A DNA stretch of 64,000 bases from Streptomyces sp. NBC_01262. GTDB taxonomy: Bacteria; Actinomycetota; Actinomycetes; Streptomycetales; Streptomycetaceae. The DNA lies in NCBI RefSeq assembly GCF_036226365.1, contig NZ_CP108462.1:6666501-6730500 (forward strand), read 5' to 3'. The position numbers were made by a program, and so were the translations under genes. Positions 10,858 through 20,330 of the stretch are shown here, piece by piece. Position 1 is the first letter of the stretch. Each line of letters starts with the position of its first letter. A model generated the notes under the pieces. It had not been told where the DNA came from, made no database searches, and saw nothing but the letters and a program-made list of their open reading frames with translations.

Positions 10858-12122
10858 GTGCCGAAGCAGCCACAGCCACGACCACAGCCGCACCATCAGG
10901 ACGCGCTCCTCGCCGCGGGCGTGCTCGCGCTGCAGTGCGCCATGGCGGCCCTCCTCCCGGCCGACGCCGGCGATCCGCGCCCGGACGGGCTCGGCTGGGC
11001 GCTGCTCGTCACCAGCGCGCTGGCGCTGGTGGCGAGGCGCCGGGCGCCGATGGCGGTGATGCTGGTGGTGATCGCGGCCGTGGCTTCGTACCACGGGCTG
11101 AACAACCTGCACGTGGCCGTGCTCCCGGCCAGCCTGGTGGCCCTGTACTCGCTGGCCGTGGCGGGGCCGCCGCTGCGCACGTACGCGACGGTGGCGGCGG
11201 TCATCGGGATCATGACGACGGTGATGTCGATGACGCCCAAGCAGCACGCGGCCGTCGACATGCTGCGCAGCGGCGGCTGGATCCTGGCGATGGCCCTGGT
11301 CGGCGAGGCGGTGCGGCTCCACCGCCAGTACTTCGCGGCCATCGTCGGGCGGGCCGAGCGGGCCGAACGGACCCGGGAGGAGGAGGCGGCCCGCCGGGTC
11401 GCCGAGGAGCGGCTGCGCATCGCGCGGGACCTGCACGACCTGCTCGCCCACAGCATCACCCTGATCGGTGTGCAGACCTCCGTGGCCGCCCACGTGCTGG
11501 TCGCCGACCCGGAGCGGCTGGACCGGACCGCCATCGCCGCCGCGCTGGACGGCATCGCCGGCACCTGCCGCGACGCCCGTTCCGAACTGCGAGCGACGCT
11601 CCAGGTGCTGCGCGGCGACGACGACCGCGGTCCCCTGCCCGGCCTGGCCGGGGTCGCGGACCTCGCCCGGTCTGCCGAAGCGGCGGGCGCGCGGGTGGAG
11701 CTGGCCGTCGACACCGACACCGCGCTGCCCCCGGCCATCGGGGCGGCCGCCTACCGGATCGTTCAGGAGGCCCTGACCAACGCCGTACGGCACACCGGCG
11801 GCGGCACCCGCGTACGGGTCGGGGTCGCCCTCGACGCGGGCGGCGGGGCGCTGCGGATAGCCGTCACGGACGACGGCCCGTGCCCCGGCTCGGATTCCGA
11901 TTCCGATTCCGATGACTCCCCGCACCAGCAGGAGCCCCGGTGGCGCCCCTGGCGGTCGGCGGCTCCCCAGCCGCAGCCCACGCCCGAGGCCCCGCCCGCC
12001 GGTTACGGCCTCGTCGGCATGCGCGAGCGCGTACGCAGCGTCGGCGGCACCCTCTCCGCCGGGCCGCGCCCCGAAGGCGGCTTCGCGGTGGCGGCCGTCC
12101 TGCCCCTCAGGGGAGGGGTCGC

Positions 12123-12126
<4 letters not shown>
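10858..12126 (+). CDS. Two-component sensor histidine kinase (NarL/DesK-like)
   Basis: A 422-residue membrane kinase. Residues 15-150 form several hydrophobic segments without a large extracellular sensor. The HisKA_3 phospho-acceptor lies in RIARDLHDLLAHSITLIGVQ near residue 190, and a C-terminal HATPase domain follows (AYRIVQEALTNAVRHTGGG; ITDDG-like VTDDGPCPG; GYGLVGMRERVRSVGG). The ATP lid is unusually long: about 40 Ser/Asp/Pro/Gln-rich residues separate the DDG and GxGLVGM motifs, partly encoded by a GATTCC repeat. The GTG start at 10858 follows GGGGAAG at a distance of about 10. It overlaps the response-regulator start by 4 bp. Confidence 0.9.
11893..11913. repeat. GATTCC hexamer repeat in the kinase ATP-lid coding region
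   Basis: Three and a half copies of GATTCC encode alternating Asp and Ser (SDSDSDSDD) in the ATP-lid insertion of the histidine kinase. The length is a multiple of three per unit, so copy-number change would keep the frame. Confidence 0.85.
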
Positions 12127-12839
<713 letters not shown>

Positions 12840-12854
<15 letters not shown>

Positions 12855-13202
12855 CACCAGCGCCAGCGCTACGAGCGCGGGCACGGTCTGCACGAACAGG
12901 ATCCGCCGCGACGCAGTCGCCGCCCCGTACACCCCCGCCACCGCCACGCACACCAGGAAGAACACCTTGGCCGCGAACCCCGTCGGGTCGTCCGCCACCG
13001 CCCCCCAGACCAGGCCCGCGGCCAGGAACCCGTTGTAGAGCCCCTGGTTGGCGGCCAGGGCCTTGGTGGACTCCGCGAACTCGGGAGACGTACCGAAGGA
13101 GGCTCTGACTCTTGGTGTGGTCCAGAGGAACATCTCCATGACCAGGATGTAGGCGTGCAGCGCGGCGATGGCCAGGACGAAGATGGTTGCTGTGATCGAC
13201 AT
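12840..13202 (-). CDS. DUF1304 family membrane protein
   Basis: A 120-residue protein with four predicted membrane helices (ITATIFVLAIAALHAYILVMEMF; GLYNGFLAAGLVWGAVA; AAKVFFLVCVAVAGVYGA; FVQTVPALVALALVLAA). The conserved family features EMFLWTTP and NQGLYNGFLAAGL are present. The function of the family is unknown. The ATG at 13202 (MSITATIF) fits homologues; the open frame upstream runs antisense into recO and is not used. It converges with the response regulator and overlaps it by 15 bp. Confidence 0.85.
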
Positions 13203-13389
13203 GGGGCACAGGATGACACGCCGCCCTTCCCACCCGCCCCGCCGGGCGGCCTTCGCCGTTGGGGGCTGCTGGCCGCTTTGCGCCGGAGGCGCGAGACGGC
13301 GCCGCGGCCCGCAACGCCGAATGCCGCCCATCGCGTGCAGTCCGGGGGAACGGCCGTGACGGGGCGGGGCGTACGGGAGAATGGGTGCC

Positions 13390-14136
13390 ATGAGTCTGTT
13401 CCGCGACGACGGCATCGTGCTGCGCACCCAGAAGCTGGGTGAGGCGGACCGGATCATCACGCTGCTCACGCGGCGCAATGGCCGGGTGCGGGCGGTGGCG
13501 CGGGGGGTCAGGCGTACGAAGTCGAAGTTCGGGGCGCGGCTGGAGCCGTTCTCGCATGTGGATGTGCAGTTCTTCGCGAGGGGCGGGGAACTGATCAGCA
13601 GGGGCCTGCCGTTGTGTACGCAGGGTGAGACGATCGCGGCGTACGGTAGCAAAATCGTCACCGACTACGCCCGCTATACCGCCGGGACGGCGATGCTGGA
13701 GACGGCGGAGCGGTTCACGGACCATGAGGGCGAGCCGGCGGTGCAGCAGTATCTGCTGCTGGTGGGCGGGCTGCGCACGCTCGCGGACGGGGTGCACGAC
13801 GCGCGGCTGGTGCTGGATGCGTTCCTGCTGCGCTCGCTCGCGGTGAACGGATATGCGCCGAGCTTCGACGATTGTGCGAAGTGCGGGATGCCGGGACCGA
13901 ACCGGTTCTTTTCGGTCGGGGCAGGAGGAGTCGTATGCGGCGAGTGCCGCCCGGCCGGAAGCGTCGTACCCTCACAGGAGGCGCTGGGGCTCCTGGGCGC
14001 GCTGCTCGGCGGGGACTGGGAGACGGCGGACGCGTGCGAGCCGCGCCATTGCCGCGAGGGCAGTGGGCTGGTGGCGGCGTATCTGCAGTGGCATCTGGAA
14101 CGTGGGCTGCGCTCGCTCAGGTTCGTCGAGAAGTAG
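13390..14136 (+). CDS. recO: DNA repair protein RecO
   Basis: RecO helps load RecA on SSB-coated single strands in the RecFOR pathway. The 248-residue protein has the N-terminal OB fold (SLFRDDGIVLRTQKLGEADRI), a helical C-terminal domain, and a zinc site with CAKCGMPG near residue 155 and CGEC near 180. The ATG at 13390 is used because GGGAGA (13375-13380) lies 9 bases upstream, whereas it abuts the ATG at 13381. It is followed by uppS after 56 bp, as in other streptomycetes. The sequence around the stop codon is tandemly duplicated. Confidence 0.94.
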   Translation: MSLFRDDGIVLRTQKLGEADRIITLLTRRNGRVRAVARGVRRTKSKFGARLEPFSHVDVQFFARGGELISRGLPLCTQGETIAAYGSKIVTDYARYTAGTAMLETAERFTDHEGEPAVQQYLLLVGGLRTLADGVHDARLVLDAFLLRSLAVNGYAPSFDDCAKCGMPGPNRFFSVGAGGVVCGECRPAGSVVPSQEALGLLGALLGGDWETADACEPRHCREGSGLVAAYLQWHLERGLRSLRFVEK

Positions 14137-14155
14137 ACAGTACGAGAAGTAGACA
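14127..14155. repeat. Duplicated stop-codon region of recO
   Basis: CGAGAAGTAGACA occurs at 14127-14139 and again at 14143-14155. The first copy holds the last Glu-Lys codons and the TAG stop of recO; the second repeats them in untranslated sequence. Confidence 0.85.
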
Positions 14156-14192
14156 TAGAAGACGTTAGAGAGAACGTAGGAGAGGCACGCGC

Positions 14193-15041
14193 ATGGCAGT
14201 ACGCGGGATTCTGACCCGTTCCCGACGTGAGTACCGGGCCCCTGACCCGCACCCGTCCGGCGCGAAGCCTCCGAAGATCCCAGGTGAGCTGGTGCCGCAG
14301 CACGTCGCGATCGTGATGGACGGCAACGGGCGCTGGGCGAAGGAGCGCGGGCTGCCGCGCACCGAGGGGCACAAGGTGGGCGAGACGGTCGTCCTGGACG
14401 TGCTGAAGGGCTGCCTGGAGCTCGGGGTCAAGAACCTGTCGCTGTACGCCTTCTCGACGGAGAACTGGAAGCGGTCGCCGGACGAGGTGCGCTTCCTGAT
14501 GGGCTTCAACCGGGACGTGATCCGCCGCCGCCGCGACGAGATGGACGCCATGGGCATCCGTATCCGCTGGTGCGGGCGGATGCCGAAGCTGTGGAAGAGC
14601 GTCGTCAACGAGTTGCAGGTCGCGGAGGAGCAGACCCGTCGCAACGACGCCATGACGCTGTACATGTGCGTGAACTACGGCGGCCGGGCCGAGATCGCCG
14701 ACGCGGCTGCCGCGATGGCGCAGGACATAAAGCATGGCCGCCTCGACCCCGACAAGGTCAACGAGAAGACGCTCGCGAAGTACATGTACCACCCGGACAT
14801 GCCGGAGGTGGACCTGTTCATCCGGCCGTCCGGCGAGCAGCGCACGTCCAACTTCCTGATCTGGCAGTCCGCTTACGCCGAGATGGTCTTCCAGGACGTG
14901 CTCTGGCCGGACTTCGACCGCCGTGACCTGTGGCGGGCCTGCCTGGAGTACGCGTCCCGGGACCGCCGGTTCGGCGGTGCGCTGCCCAACGAGGTGGCGG
15001 ACGAGGTGCCGGAGCAGAGCCAGGGGCAGACGGAGAGCTAG
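14193..15041 (+). CDS. uppS: Isoprenyl transferase (undecaprenyl diphosphate synthase family)
   Basis: A cis-prenyltransferase that extends isoprenyl diphosphates with isopentenyl diphosphate to make the lipid carrier for cell-wall glycans. Family signatures are the substrate motif [13 protein letters not shown] near residue 38, [11 protein letters not shown] near 85, and the C-terminal [19 protein letters not shown] with YAEMVF. At 282 residues the length is usual for streptomycete homologues. AGGAGAGG lies 6-7 bases before the ATG at 14193. It ends one base before the convergent zur gene; no separate terminator is visible. Confidence 0.95.
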   Translation: MAVRGILTRSRREYRAPDPHPSGAKPPKIPGELVPQHVAIVMDGNGRWAKERGLPRTEGHKVGETVVLDVLKGCLELGVKNLSLYAFSTENWKRSPDEVRFLMGFNRDVIRRRRDEMDAMGIRIRWCGRMPKLWKSVVNELQVAEEQTRRNDAMTLYMCVNYGGRAEIADAAAAMAQDIKHGRLDPDKVNEKTLAKYMYHPDMPEVDLFIRPSGEQRTSNFLIWQSAYAEMVFQDVLWPDFDRRDLWRACLEYASRDRRFGGALPNEVADEVPEQSQGQTES

Positions 15042-15042
15042 C

Positions 15043-15480
15043 TCAGCCCGCGGTCGCGGCCGCGGCGGCCGCTGCCGCCGCGCACTCCGCGCACGTGCCG
15101 AAGATCTCCACGGTGTGCGCGACATCGACGAAGCCGTGGTCGGCGGCGATCGCGTCGGCCCACTTCTCGACGGCGGGGCCCTCGACCTCGACGGCCTTGC
15201 CGCAGATGCGGCAGACCAGGTGGTGGTGGTGACCGCTGGAGCAGCGGCGGTAGACGGACTCGCCGTCGCCGGTGCGCAGGACGTCGACCTCGCCGGCGTC
15301 GGCGAGGGACTGCAGGGTGCGGTAGACGGTGGTGAGGCCGACCGCGTCACCGCGGTGCTTGAGCAGGTCGTGCAGGTCCTGAGCGCTGCGGAACTCGTCA
15401 ACCTCGTCCAGCGCGGCGGCCACGGCCGCCCGCTGCCGGGTCGATCGGCCACGCACTGGGGACTGCTTGGCGGTCGTCAC
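15043..15480 (-). CDS. zur: Zinc uptake regulator Zur (Fur family)
   Basis: A 145-residue Fur-family repressor. The winged helix lies at residues 10-75 (FRSAQDLHDLLKHRGDAVGLTTVYRTLQSL), then the metal-sensing HHHHLVCRICG and a second CAEC pair near the C-terminus that completes a structural zinc site. The alanine-run C-terminus is a poorly conserved tail. It lies 72 bp downstream of znuB in the same direction, so it is probably the last gene of the znuACB-zur operon and would repress its own synthesis through the Zur box upstream of znuA. Gene order and the adjacent zinc transporter support Zur over Fur or Nur. Confidence 0.92.
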   Translation of the reverse strand: MTTAKQSPVRGRSTRQRAAVAAALDEVDEFRSAQDLHDLLKHRGDAVGLTTVYRTLQSLADAGEVDVLRTGDGESVYRRCSSGHHHHLVCRICGKAVEVEGPAVEKWADAIAADHGFVDVAHTVEIFGTCAECAAAAAAAAATAG

Positions 15481-15552
15481 CGGTGCCTCCTTCTCGGTCG
15501 TCCCGTATCGCTGTCCGACAGGCCATTGTGCCAGGCCGTACCCCCGGAGTCG

Positions 15553-16425
15553 TCATACGTGTACGTCGGGTACCTCCAGGGTGCACCGTTCCTCGGCCGC
15601 GGCGGTCTGGCGGGCGCGTTTTCTGGCCAACGGGGTGGCCAGGGCGGTGAGGGCGATGAACAGGCCGATCGCCATGAGGACGATGGTCGCGCCGGAGGGC
15701 ACGTTCACGTAGTACGAGGTCACGGTCCCGGACAGGGTCACGGTGACGCCGATGGCGATCGACATCGCGAAGGTCATGGCGAAGCTGCGGGTGACCTGCT
15801 GCGAGGCGGCCACCGGGATCACCATCAGGGCGCTCACCAGGAGCAGGCCCACCACCCGCATCGCGACGGTGACGGTGACGGCGGCGGTGATCGCGACCAG
15901 CAGGTTCAGGGCGCGCACCGGCAGGCCGGTGACGCGGGCGAACTCCTCGTCCTGGCTGACGGCGAAGAGCTGCCGCCGCAGGCCGATGGTGACCAGCAGC
16001 ACGAACACGGCGAGGGCGCAGATCACCGGGATGTCCTCGGGCGCGACCGTGGTGATCGAGCCGAAGAGGTAGGTCGTCAGGTTGGCGGTGGTGCCGGTTT
16101 CGGACAGTGAGGTGAGCATCACACCAGCGGCCATGCCCCCGTAGAAGAGCATCGCGAGGGCGATCTCGCCGCGCGTCCTGCCGAACCAGCGGATCAGCTC
16201 CATCAGGATCGAGCCGGCGATGGCGACGGCGGTGGCCATCCACACCGGGCTCGCGTTGAGGAGGAAGCCCAGCCCGACGCCCGTGAGGGCGACGTGGCCG
16301 ATGCCGTCGCCCATCAGGGCCTGGCGGCGCTGGACGAGGTAGATGCCGATGGCGGGGGCGGTGATGCCGACCAGGACGGCGGCGAGCAGGGCCCGCTGCA
16401 TGAAGGCGTAGTCGAGGAGGTCCAT
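15553..16425 (-). CDS. znuB: Zinc ABC transporter permease ZnuB
   Basis: A 290-residue ABC-3 family membrane protein with about eight to nine helices (YAFMQRALLAAVLVGITAPAIGIYLVQRR; GDGIGHVALTGVGLGFLLN and so on). The AMGDGIGH-like segment and the ALMVIPVAASQQV loop are typical of metal-ion permeases of the ZnuB/TroC group. It would form the membrane channel for zinc delivered by ZnuA and driven by ZnuC. It begins one base after the znuC stop, consistent with translational coupling. Confidence 0.92.
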   Translation of the reverse strand: MDLLDYAFMQRALLAAVLVGITAPAIGIYLVQRRQALMGDGIGHVALTGVGLGFLLNASPVWMATAVAIAGSILMELIRWFGRTRGEIALAMLFYGGMAAGVMLTSLSETGTTANLTTYLFGSITTVAPEDIPVICALAVFVLLVTIGLRRQLFAVSQDEEFARVTGLPVRALNLLVAITAAVTVTVAMRVVGLLLVSALMVIPVAASQQVTRSFAMTFAMSIAIGVTVTLSGTVTSYYVNVPSGATIVLMAIGLFIALTALATPLARKRARQTAAAEERCTLEVPDVHV

Positions 16426-16426
16426 G

Positions 16427-17215
16427 TCAGGTCAGCAGTCCTGTCGCGGCTATGTCCGCATGGGGTGCGTGCGGATGCACATGGTCGTGGCCGGGCAGCG
16501 CGTGCTGGCCGACGGCCTTCGGCGGCGGGCCGTCGTGGACGACGCAGCCGTCGCGCAGGACGACGGCGCGGTCGATCAGCGGTTCCAGGGGGCCGAGTTC
16601 GTGGAGGACGAGGAGCACGGTGGTGCCGGCGGCGACCTGTTCGCGCAGGGTGCCGGCCAGTACGCCCTGGCTGGCGAGGTCGACGCCGGCCATCGGCTCG
16701 TCCATGATCAGCAGTTCGGGCTGGGCGGCGAGCGCGCGGGCGATCAGCACCCGCTGGTGCTGGCCGCCGGACAGCGCGTTGACCGAGTCGCGGGCCCGGT
16801 CGCCCATGCCGACCAGCTCCAGCGCCCGGTCCACGGCGGCGCGGTCCCCCTTGCGCGCGAAGCCCAGCTTCGTACGGGCCAGCCGCCCGGCGGAGACGAC
16901 CTCGCGGACGGTGGCGGGGACCCCGGAGGCGGCCGTGGTGCGCTGCGGCACATAGCCGATCCGCGCCCAGTCCCGGAAGCTCCGCAGCGGCGTCCCGAAC
17001 AGCTCCAGCTCCCCGCCGGACAGCGGCACCTGGCCGACCACGGCGCGCACGGCGGTCGACTTGCCGGAGCCGTTGGCCCCGAGCAGCGCGACGACCTGGC
17101 CGCGCCCCACCGTCAGGTCGATACCGCGCAGCACGGGGCGCGAGCCGAGCGATGCCGTCGCCCGTCGCAGGGATATGACAGGCTCCATGACCATGGTGGG
17201 TGACGCCTCCGTCAT
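16427..17215 (-). CDS. znuC: Zinc ABC transporter ATP-binding protein ZnuC
   Basis: A 262-residue ABC ATPase. Walker A is GANGSGKS near residue 45, the signature is NALSGGQHQRVLIARAL, Walker B is ELLIMDEPMAGVD, and the switch His is in VLLVLHELG. The C-terminus carries several His residues (GHDHVHPHAPHADI) that could bind zinc. The ATG at 17215 directly follows the znuA stop, with GGGAG 8 bases upstream inside znuA. Later in-frame ATGs at the eighth and tenth codons are possible but less well placed. Confidence 0.93.
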   Translation of the reverse strand: MTEASPTMVMEPVISLRRATASLGSRPVLRGIDLTVGRGQVVALLGANGSGKSTAVRAVVGQVPLSGGELELFGTPLRSFRDWARIGYVPQRTTAASGVPATVREVVSAGRLARTKLGFARKGDRAAVDRALELVGMGDRARDSVNALSGGQHQRVLIARALAAQPELLIMDEPMAGVDLASQGVLAGTLREQVAAGTTVLLVLHELGPLEPLIDRAVVLRDGCVVHDGPPPKAVGQHALPGHDHVHPHAPHADIAATGLLT

Positions 17216-18175
17216 CTAGTTCGCTCCCAGCGCCTTCTGCAGTGCCTTGAGGTTGGACTGCTGGACCTGCAGGTAGTCGGTGCCCTTGGACTTGGACGTG
17301 ATGCCCTCGATCGGGTCGAGTACATCAGTCTTCAGATTGAGGTCGCCCGCCAGGGTCTTGGCGGTCTTGTCGCTGACCAGGGTCTCGAAGAAGACCGTCG
17401 TGATCTTCTTCTTCTGCGCGAGTTCGTGCAGCGCCTTCATCCGGGCTGCGCTGGGCTCGCTCTCGGGGTCGATGCCGCTGATGGCCTCCTCGATCAGCCC
17501 GTAGCGCTCGGCGAGGTAGCCGAAGGCGGCGTGGGTGGTGATGAAGGTGTCCGAGGTGCGGTTCTTCAGTCCGGCCGTGAACTCGGTGTTCAGCGCGTCC
17601 AGCTTGCCGGTCAGGGTCTTGAGGTTCTTCGCGTACGCGGCCGCGTGGTCCGGGTCGGCCTTGGCCAGGGTCTTCTCGACGCCCTTGGCGACCTCGGCGT
17701 ACTTCACCGGGTCCAGCCAGATGTGCGGGTCGGCGCCGGCGTCCTCCTCGGTGGTGGAGCCGGTGTCGTTGTCGCCGGTGGTGTGGTGCTTGCCGTCGAC
17801 CTCGGTGCCGTGGTCCTCAAGGCCCGTGAGGGCGGCGGCGTCGGCGGCGTACTTGACGCCGGACTGCGCTATCGCCTCGTCGACGGCGGGCTGCAGGCCC
17901 TTGAGGTAGACGATCACATCGGACTCGCCCAGTGCGCCGACCTGCCGGGGGGTGAGCTCCAGGTCGTGCGGCTCGACGCCGGGCTTGGTCAGCTCCGTGA
18001 CGCTGACGTGGCTGCCGCCGATCTGCTCGGCCAGATACTGCATCGGGTAGAAGGACGCGGTGACCTTGAGCTTGCCACCGCTGCTCACGCTGCCACTGGC
18101 GGTGGCGGAGCAGGCGGAGAGTGCGGCCAGCCCTGCGATGGCGGTGAGGGGTATGAGGCGGCGACCTATGTTCAT
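17216..18175 (-). CDS. znuA: Zinc ABC transporter substrate-binding lipoprotein ZnuA
   Basis: A cluster A-I metal-binding lipoprotein of 319 residues. The signal peptide ends in the lipobox LSAC (residues about 18-25), so it is anchored to the outer face of the membrane. A His/Asp-rich loop (DHGTEVDGKHHTTGDNDTG) and the metal ligand segments VEPHDLELTP, DPHIWLDP and TTHAAFGYLAERYG are typical of zinc binders. The ATG at 18175 (MNIGRRLIPL) is preferred because it gives a normal signal peptide and homologues start there; ATGs at 18184 and 18193 lie closer to the Zur box and have no ribosome site. Confidence 0.92.
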   Translation of the reverse strand: MNIGRRLIPLTAIAGLAALSACSATASGSVSSGGKLKVTASFYPMQYLAEQIGGSHVSVTELTKPGVEPHDLELTPRQVGALGESDVIVYLKGLQPAVDEAIAQSGVKYAADAAALTGLEDHGTEVDGKHHTTGDNDTGSTTEEDAGADPHIWLDPVKYAEVAKGVEKTLAKADPDHAAAYAKNLKTLTGKLDALNTEFTAGLKNRTSDTFITTHAAFGYLAERYGLIEEAISGIDPESEPSAARMKALHELAQKKKITTVFFETLVSDKTAKTLAGDLNLKTDVLDPIEGITSKSKGTDYLQVQQSNLKALQKALGAN

Positions 18176-18196
18176 GACACCCATTTTCAACAAACT

Positions 18197-18211
18197 TGGA
18201 AACGATTGTCA
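18197..18211. promoter_or_regulatory. Zur box between znuA and glyS
   Basis: TGGAAACGATTGTCA is an imperfect 7-1-7 inverted repeat close to the streptomycete Zur consensus TGAAAATGATTTTCA. It lies 22 bp upstream of the znuA start and would block the promoter when zinc-loaded Zur binds. An upstream half-like TTGAAAA (on the minus strand) lies at 18183-18189. Confidence 0.75.
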
Positions 18212-18272
18212 ATTGCCCTGGTCGTCGGACTTCTCTCCGACCCGCTCTCCGGCCCTGTCTCCGAGAACCGAT

Positions 18273-18303
18273 TTGATACGGCACCCTCACCCGCCGGTAA
18301 TCT
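18273..18303 (+). promoter_or_regulatory. Candidate promoter of glyS
   Basis: TTGATA at 18273-18278 and TAATCT at 18298-18303 are separated by 19 bp, slightly long for a housekeeping promoter. They lie 40 bp upstream of the glyS start codon. No T-box structure was recognised in the short leader. Confidence 0.45.
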
Positions 18304-18342
18304 GGGGGGACCCATCGACTTCGTCGTACTGAAGAGAGCAAC

Positions 18343-19725
18343 GTGGCCGCCGACAAGATCGACACCATCGTCAGCCTGAGCAAGCGCCGTGGCTTCGTAT
18401 TCCCCTGCAGCGAGATCTACGGCGGTCAGCGCGCCGCCTGGGACTACGGGCCGCTCGGCGTCGAGCTCAAGGAGAACATCAAGCGCCAGTGGTGGCGCTC
18501 CATGGTCACCTCGCGCGACGACGTCGTCGGAGTCGACTCCTCCGTGATCCTCGCCCGCGAGGTCTGGGAGGCGTCCGGCCATGTCGCCACCTTCACCGAC
18601 CCGCTCACCGAGTGCACCTCCTGTCACAAGCGCTTCCGCGCCGACCACCTGGAGGAGGCGTACGAGGCCAAGCACGGCCGGCCGCCCGCCAACGGCCTCG
18701 CCGACATCAACTGCCCGCACTGCGGCAACAAGGGCAGCTTCACCGAGCCGAAGGAGTTCTCCGGCCTACTGAAGACCACCCTCGGTGTCACCCAGGACGT
18801 GTCCGGCACCGCCTACCTGCGGCCCGAGACCGCCCAGGGCATCTTCATCAACTTCGCCACGGTCCAGCAGACCTCGCGCAAGAAGCCGCCGTTCGGCATC
18901 GCCCAGACCGGCAAGTCCTTCCGCAACGAGATCACGCCGGGCAACTTCATCTTCCGTACGCGTGAGTTCGAGCAGATGGAGATGGAGTTCTTCGTCAAGC
19001 CCGGCGAGGACGAGACCTGGCACGAGTACTGGATGCAGCAGCGCTGGGACTGGTACCGCGACCTCGGCATCCGCGAGGAGAACATCCGCTGGTACGAGCA
19101 CGCCAAGGAGAAGCTCTCCCACTACTCCAAGCGCACGGTCGACATCGAGTACCGCTTCAACTTCGGCGGCACCGAGTTCTCCGAGCTCGAAGGCATCGCC
19201 AACCGCACCGACTTCGACCTCAAGGCGCACAGCGAGGCCTCCGGCACCGACCTGTCGTACTTCGACCAGGACGCGGGGGAGCGCTACTTCCCGTACGTCA
19301 TCGAGCCCGCGGCGGGCCTGAACCGCGCGATGCTCGCCTTCATGCTCGACGCCTACAACGAGGACGAGGCCCCCAACGCCAAGGGCGTCATGGAGAAGCG
19401 CACGGTCATGCGCCTCGACCCGCGGCTGGCCCCGGTGAAGGTCGCGGTGCTGCCGCTGTCCCGTAACCCGCAGCTCTCGCCCAAGGCCAAGGGCCTCGCG
19501 GCCGACCTGCGCCGCAACTGGAACATCGACTTCGACGACGCGGGCGCGATCGGCCGCCGCTACCGCCGCCAGGACGAGATCGGCACGCCGTTCTGCGTGA
19601 CGGTGGACTTCGACACCCTCGATGACAACGCGGTGACCGTGCGCGAGCGCGACACCATGAAGCAGGAGCGCGTCTCCCTCGACCAGGTCCAGTCGTACCT
19701 GGGCAGCCGCCTGCTGGGCTGCTAG
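18343..19725 (+). CDS. glyS: Glycyl-tRNA synthetase (alpha2 type)
   Basis: A class II synthetase that charges tRNA-Gly. Motif 1 lies in [18 protein letters not shown], the catalytic core holds [14 protein letters not shown] and [21 protein letters not shown] (motif 2), and motif 3 lies in [16 protein letters not shown]. The anticodon-binding domain fills the last 100 residues. A zinc-like [12 protein letters not shown] with CPHCG is present near residues 87-127. At 460 residues it is the single-chain bacterial/eukaryotic-type dimer. The GTG at 18343 follows GAAGAGAG and a short spacer. Confidence 0.96.
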   Translation: MAADKIDTIVSLSKRRGFVFPCSEIYGGQRAAWDYGPLGVELKENIKRQWWRSMVTSRDDVVGVDSSVILAREVWEASGHVATFTDPLTECTSCHKRFRADHLEEAYEAKHGRPPANGLADINCPHCGNKGSFTEPKEFSGLLKTTLGVTQDVSGTAYLRPETAQGIFINFATVQQTSRKKPPFGIAQTGKSFRNEITPGNFIFRTREFEQMEMEFFVKPGEDETWHEYWMQQRWDWYRDLGIREENIRWYEHAKEKLSHYSKRTVDIEYRFNFGGTEFSELEGIANRTDFDLKAHSEASGTDLSYFDQDAGERYFPYVIEPAAGLNRAMLAFMLDAYNEDEAPNAKGVMEKRTVMRLDPRLAPVKVAVLPLSRNPQLSPKAKGLAADLRRNWNIDFDDAGAIGRRYRRQDEIGTPFCVTVDFDTLDDNAVTVRERDTMKQERVSLDQVQSYLGSRLLGC

Positions 19726-19733
19726 CGCGGTGT

Positions 19734-19780
19734 CCTCAGTCGCCGGACGGGCTGAATTTCAGCCCGTCCGGCGACTGAGG
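19734..19780. terminator. Perfect 21-bp hairpin after glyS
   Basis: The arms 19734-19754 and 19760-19780 are perfectly complementary with an AATTT loop. There is no T-run, but it lies between convergent genes and likely ends transcription from both sides. The stem contains the dispersed core CGCCGGACGGGCTG seen again in the repeat islands near 47 and 51 kb. Confidence 0.75.
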
Positions 19781-19781
19781 A

Positions 19782-20126
19782 TCAGGCTGCCAGACCCCGC
19801 AGGATCAGGTCGCAGACGGCCGTGACGTCGTTGATGCCAGGCTGCGGCCAGTCGTCGGCGTGCGCCGGATAGTGGAATCGGATCGACGTCTCCCAGACCG
19901 CCTGCGCGGCGTAGGGGAAGTCGGCGGGCGTGGGCTCGCTGCTGGCGATGCCATCGCAGGTGGTTCCGGCGTCCTGCTCGACCATGATCGAGCTATCCGT
20001 ATCGACCACGCCGCTGTTCTCCGTCATGAGCGCCATGTCCGTGGCGAACAGCTCGGGGGTCGCTCTCGCCTTCCGCCGCTTCGTCGTGAACAGCGCTGCT
20101 GGCCACGCTCGCAGCCGCTCCGTGAT
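19782..20126 (-). pseudogene. Remnant of a TetR-family regulator (C-terminal domain only)
   Basis: The frame from about 20126 encodes a stretch that resembles the ligand-binding half of TetR-type regulators (ERLRAWPAALFTTKRRKA, then ATPELFATDMALMTENSGVV) and ends in DVTAVCDLILRGLAA, a typical TetR terminus. No helix-turn-helix is encoded upstream; the frame instead runs into the right end of the tnpB element. About 80-90 N-terminal residues are therefore missing. No start codon with a ribosome site is evident for the remnant. The likeness is judged by eye, so the family call is moderate. Confidence 0.5.
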
Positions 20127-20195
20127 GCCGGAACCTTGCGTTTCGCGGTGGCCTCCAGCGTTGCGTGCGACGGGCCGATGACCCATGGCGTAGAA

Positions 20196-20330
20196 TTGAC
20201 GATTCTCGCTTTCCCAAAGGGGCAGCGATTCCCAGTGGCTAACTTTGGGTTGCCGGTTGGGTTTCACGCATCCGCCTCCGGCCGGAGGCCGGGACTCGCA
20301 CCCTGGTGGCGCTGCGCGTGCTGTTGATAA
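20196..20330 (-). ncRNA. Predicted guide RNA (reRNA / omega RNA) of TnpB
   Basis: In IS200/IS605 elements the guide RNA overlaps the 3' end of tnpB and runs through the right end into flanking DNA, which acts as the guide. Here the region contains the hairpin formed by CCCAAAG and CTTTGGG and an inner CCACTGGG segment. The guide would begin just past the right end, near 20195 and downward. The existence follows from the family; the exact borders are inference. Confidence 0.35.

Noticed and set aside
8734-11925. 1063-codon open frame antisense to the MMPL and kinase genes
   Set aside because: Arg/Gln/His-rich shadow of real genes with no recognisable domain.
20127-20267. N-terminal extension of the TetR-like remnant starting inside the tnpB element
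   Set aside because: It reads through the element's right end; the residues do not resemble a TetR helix-turn-helix.
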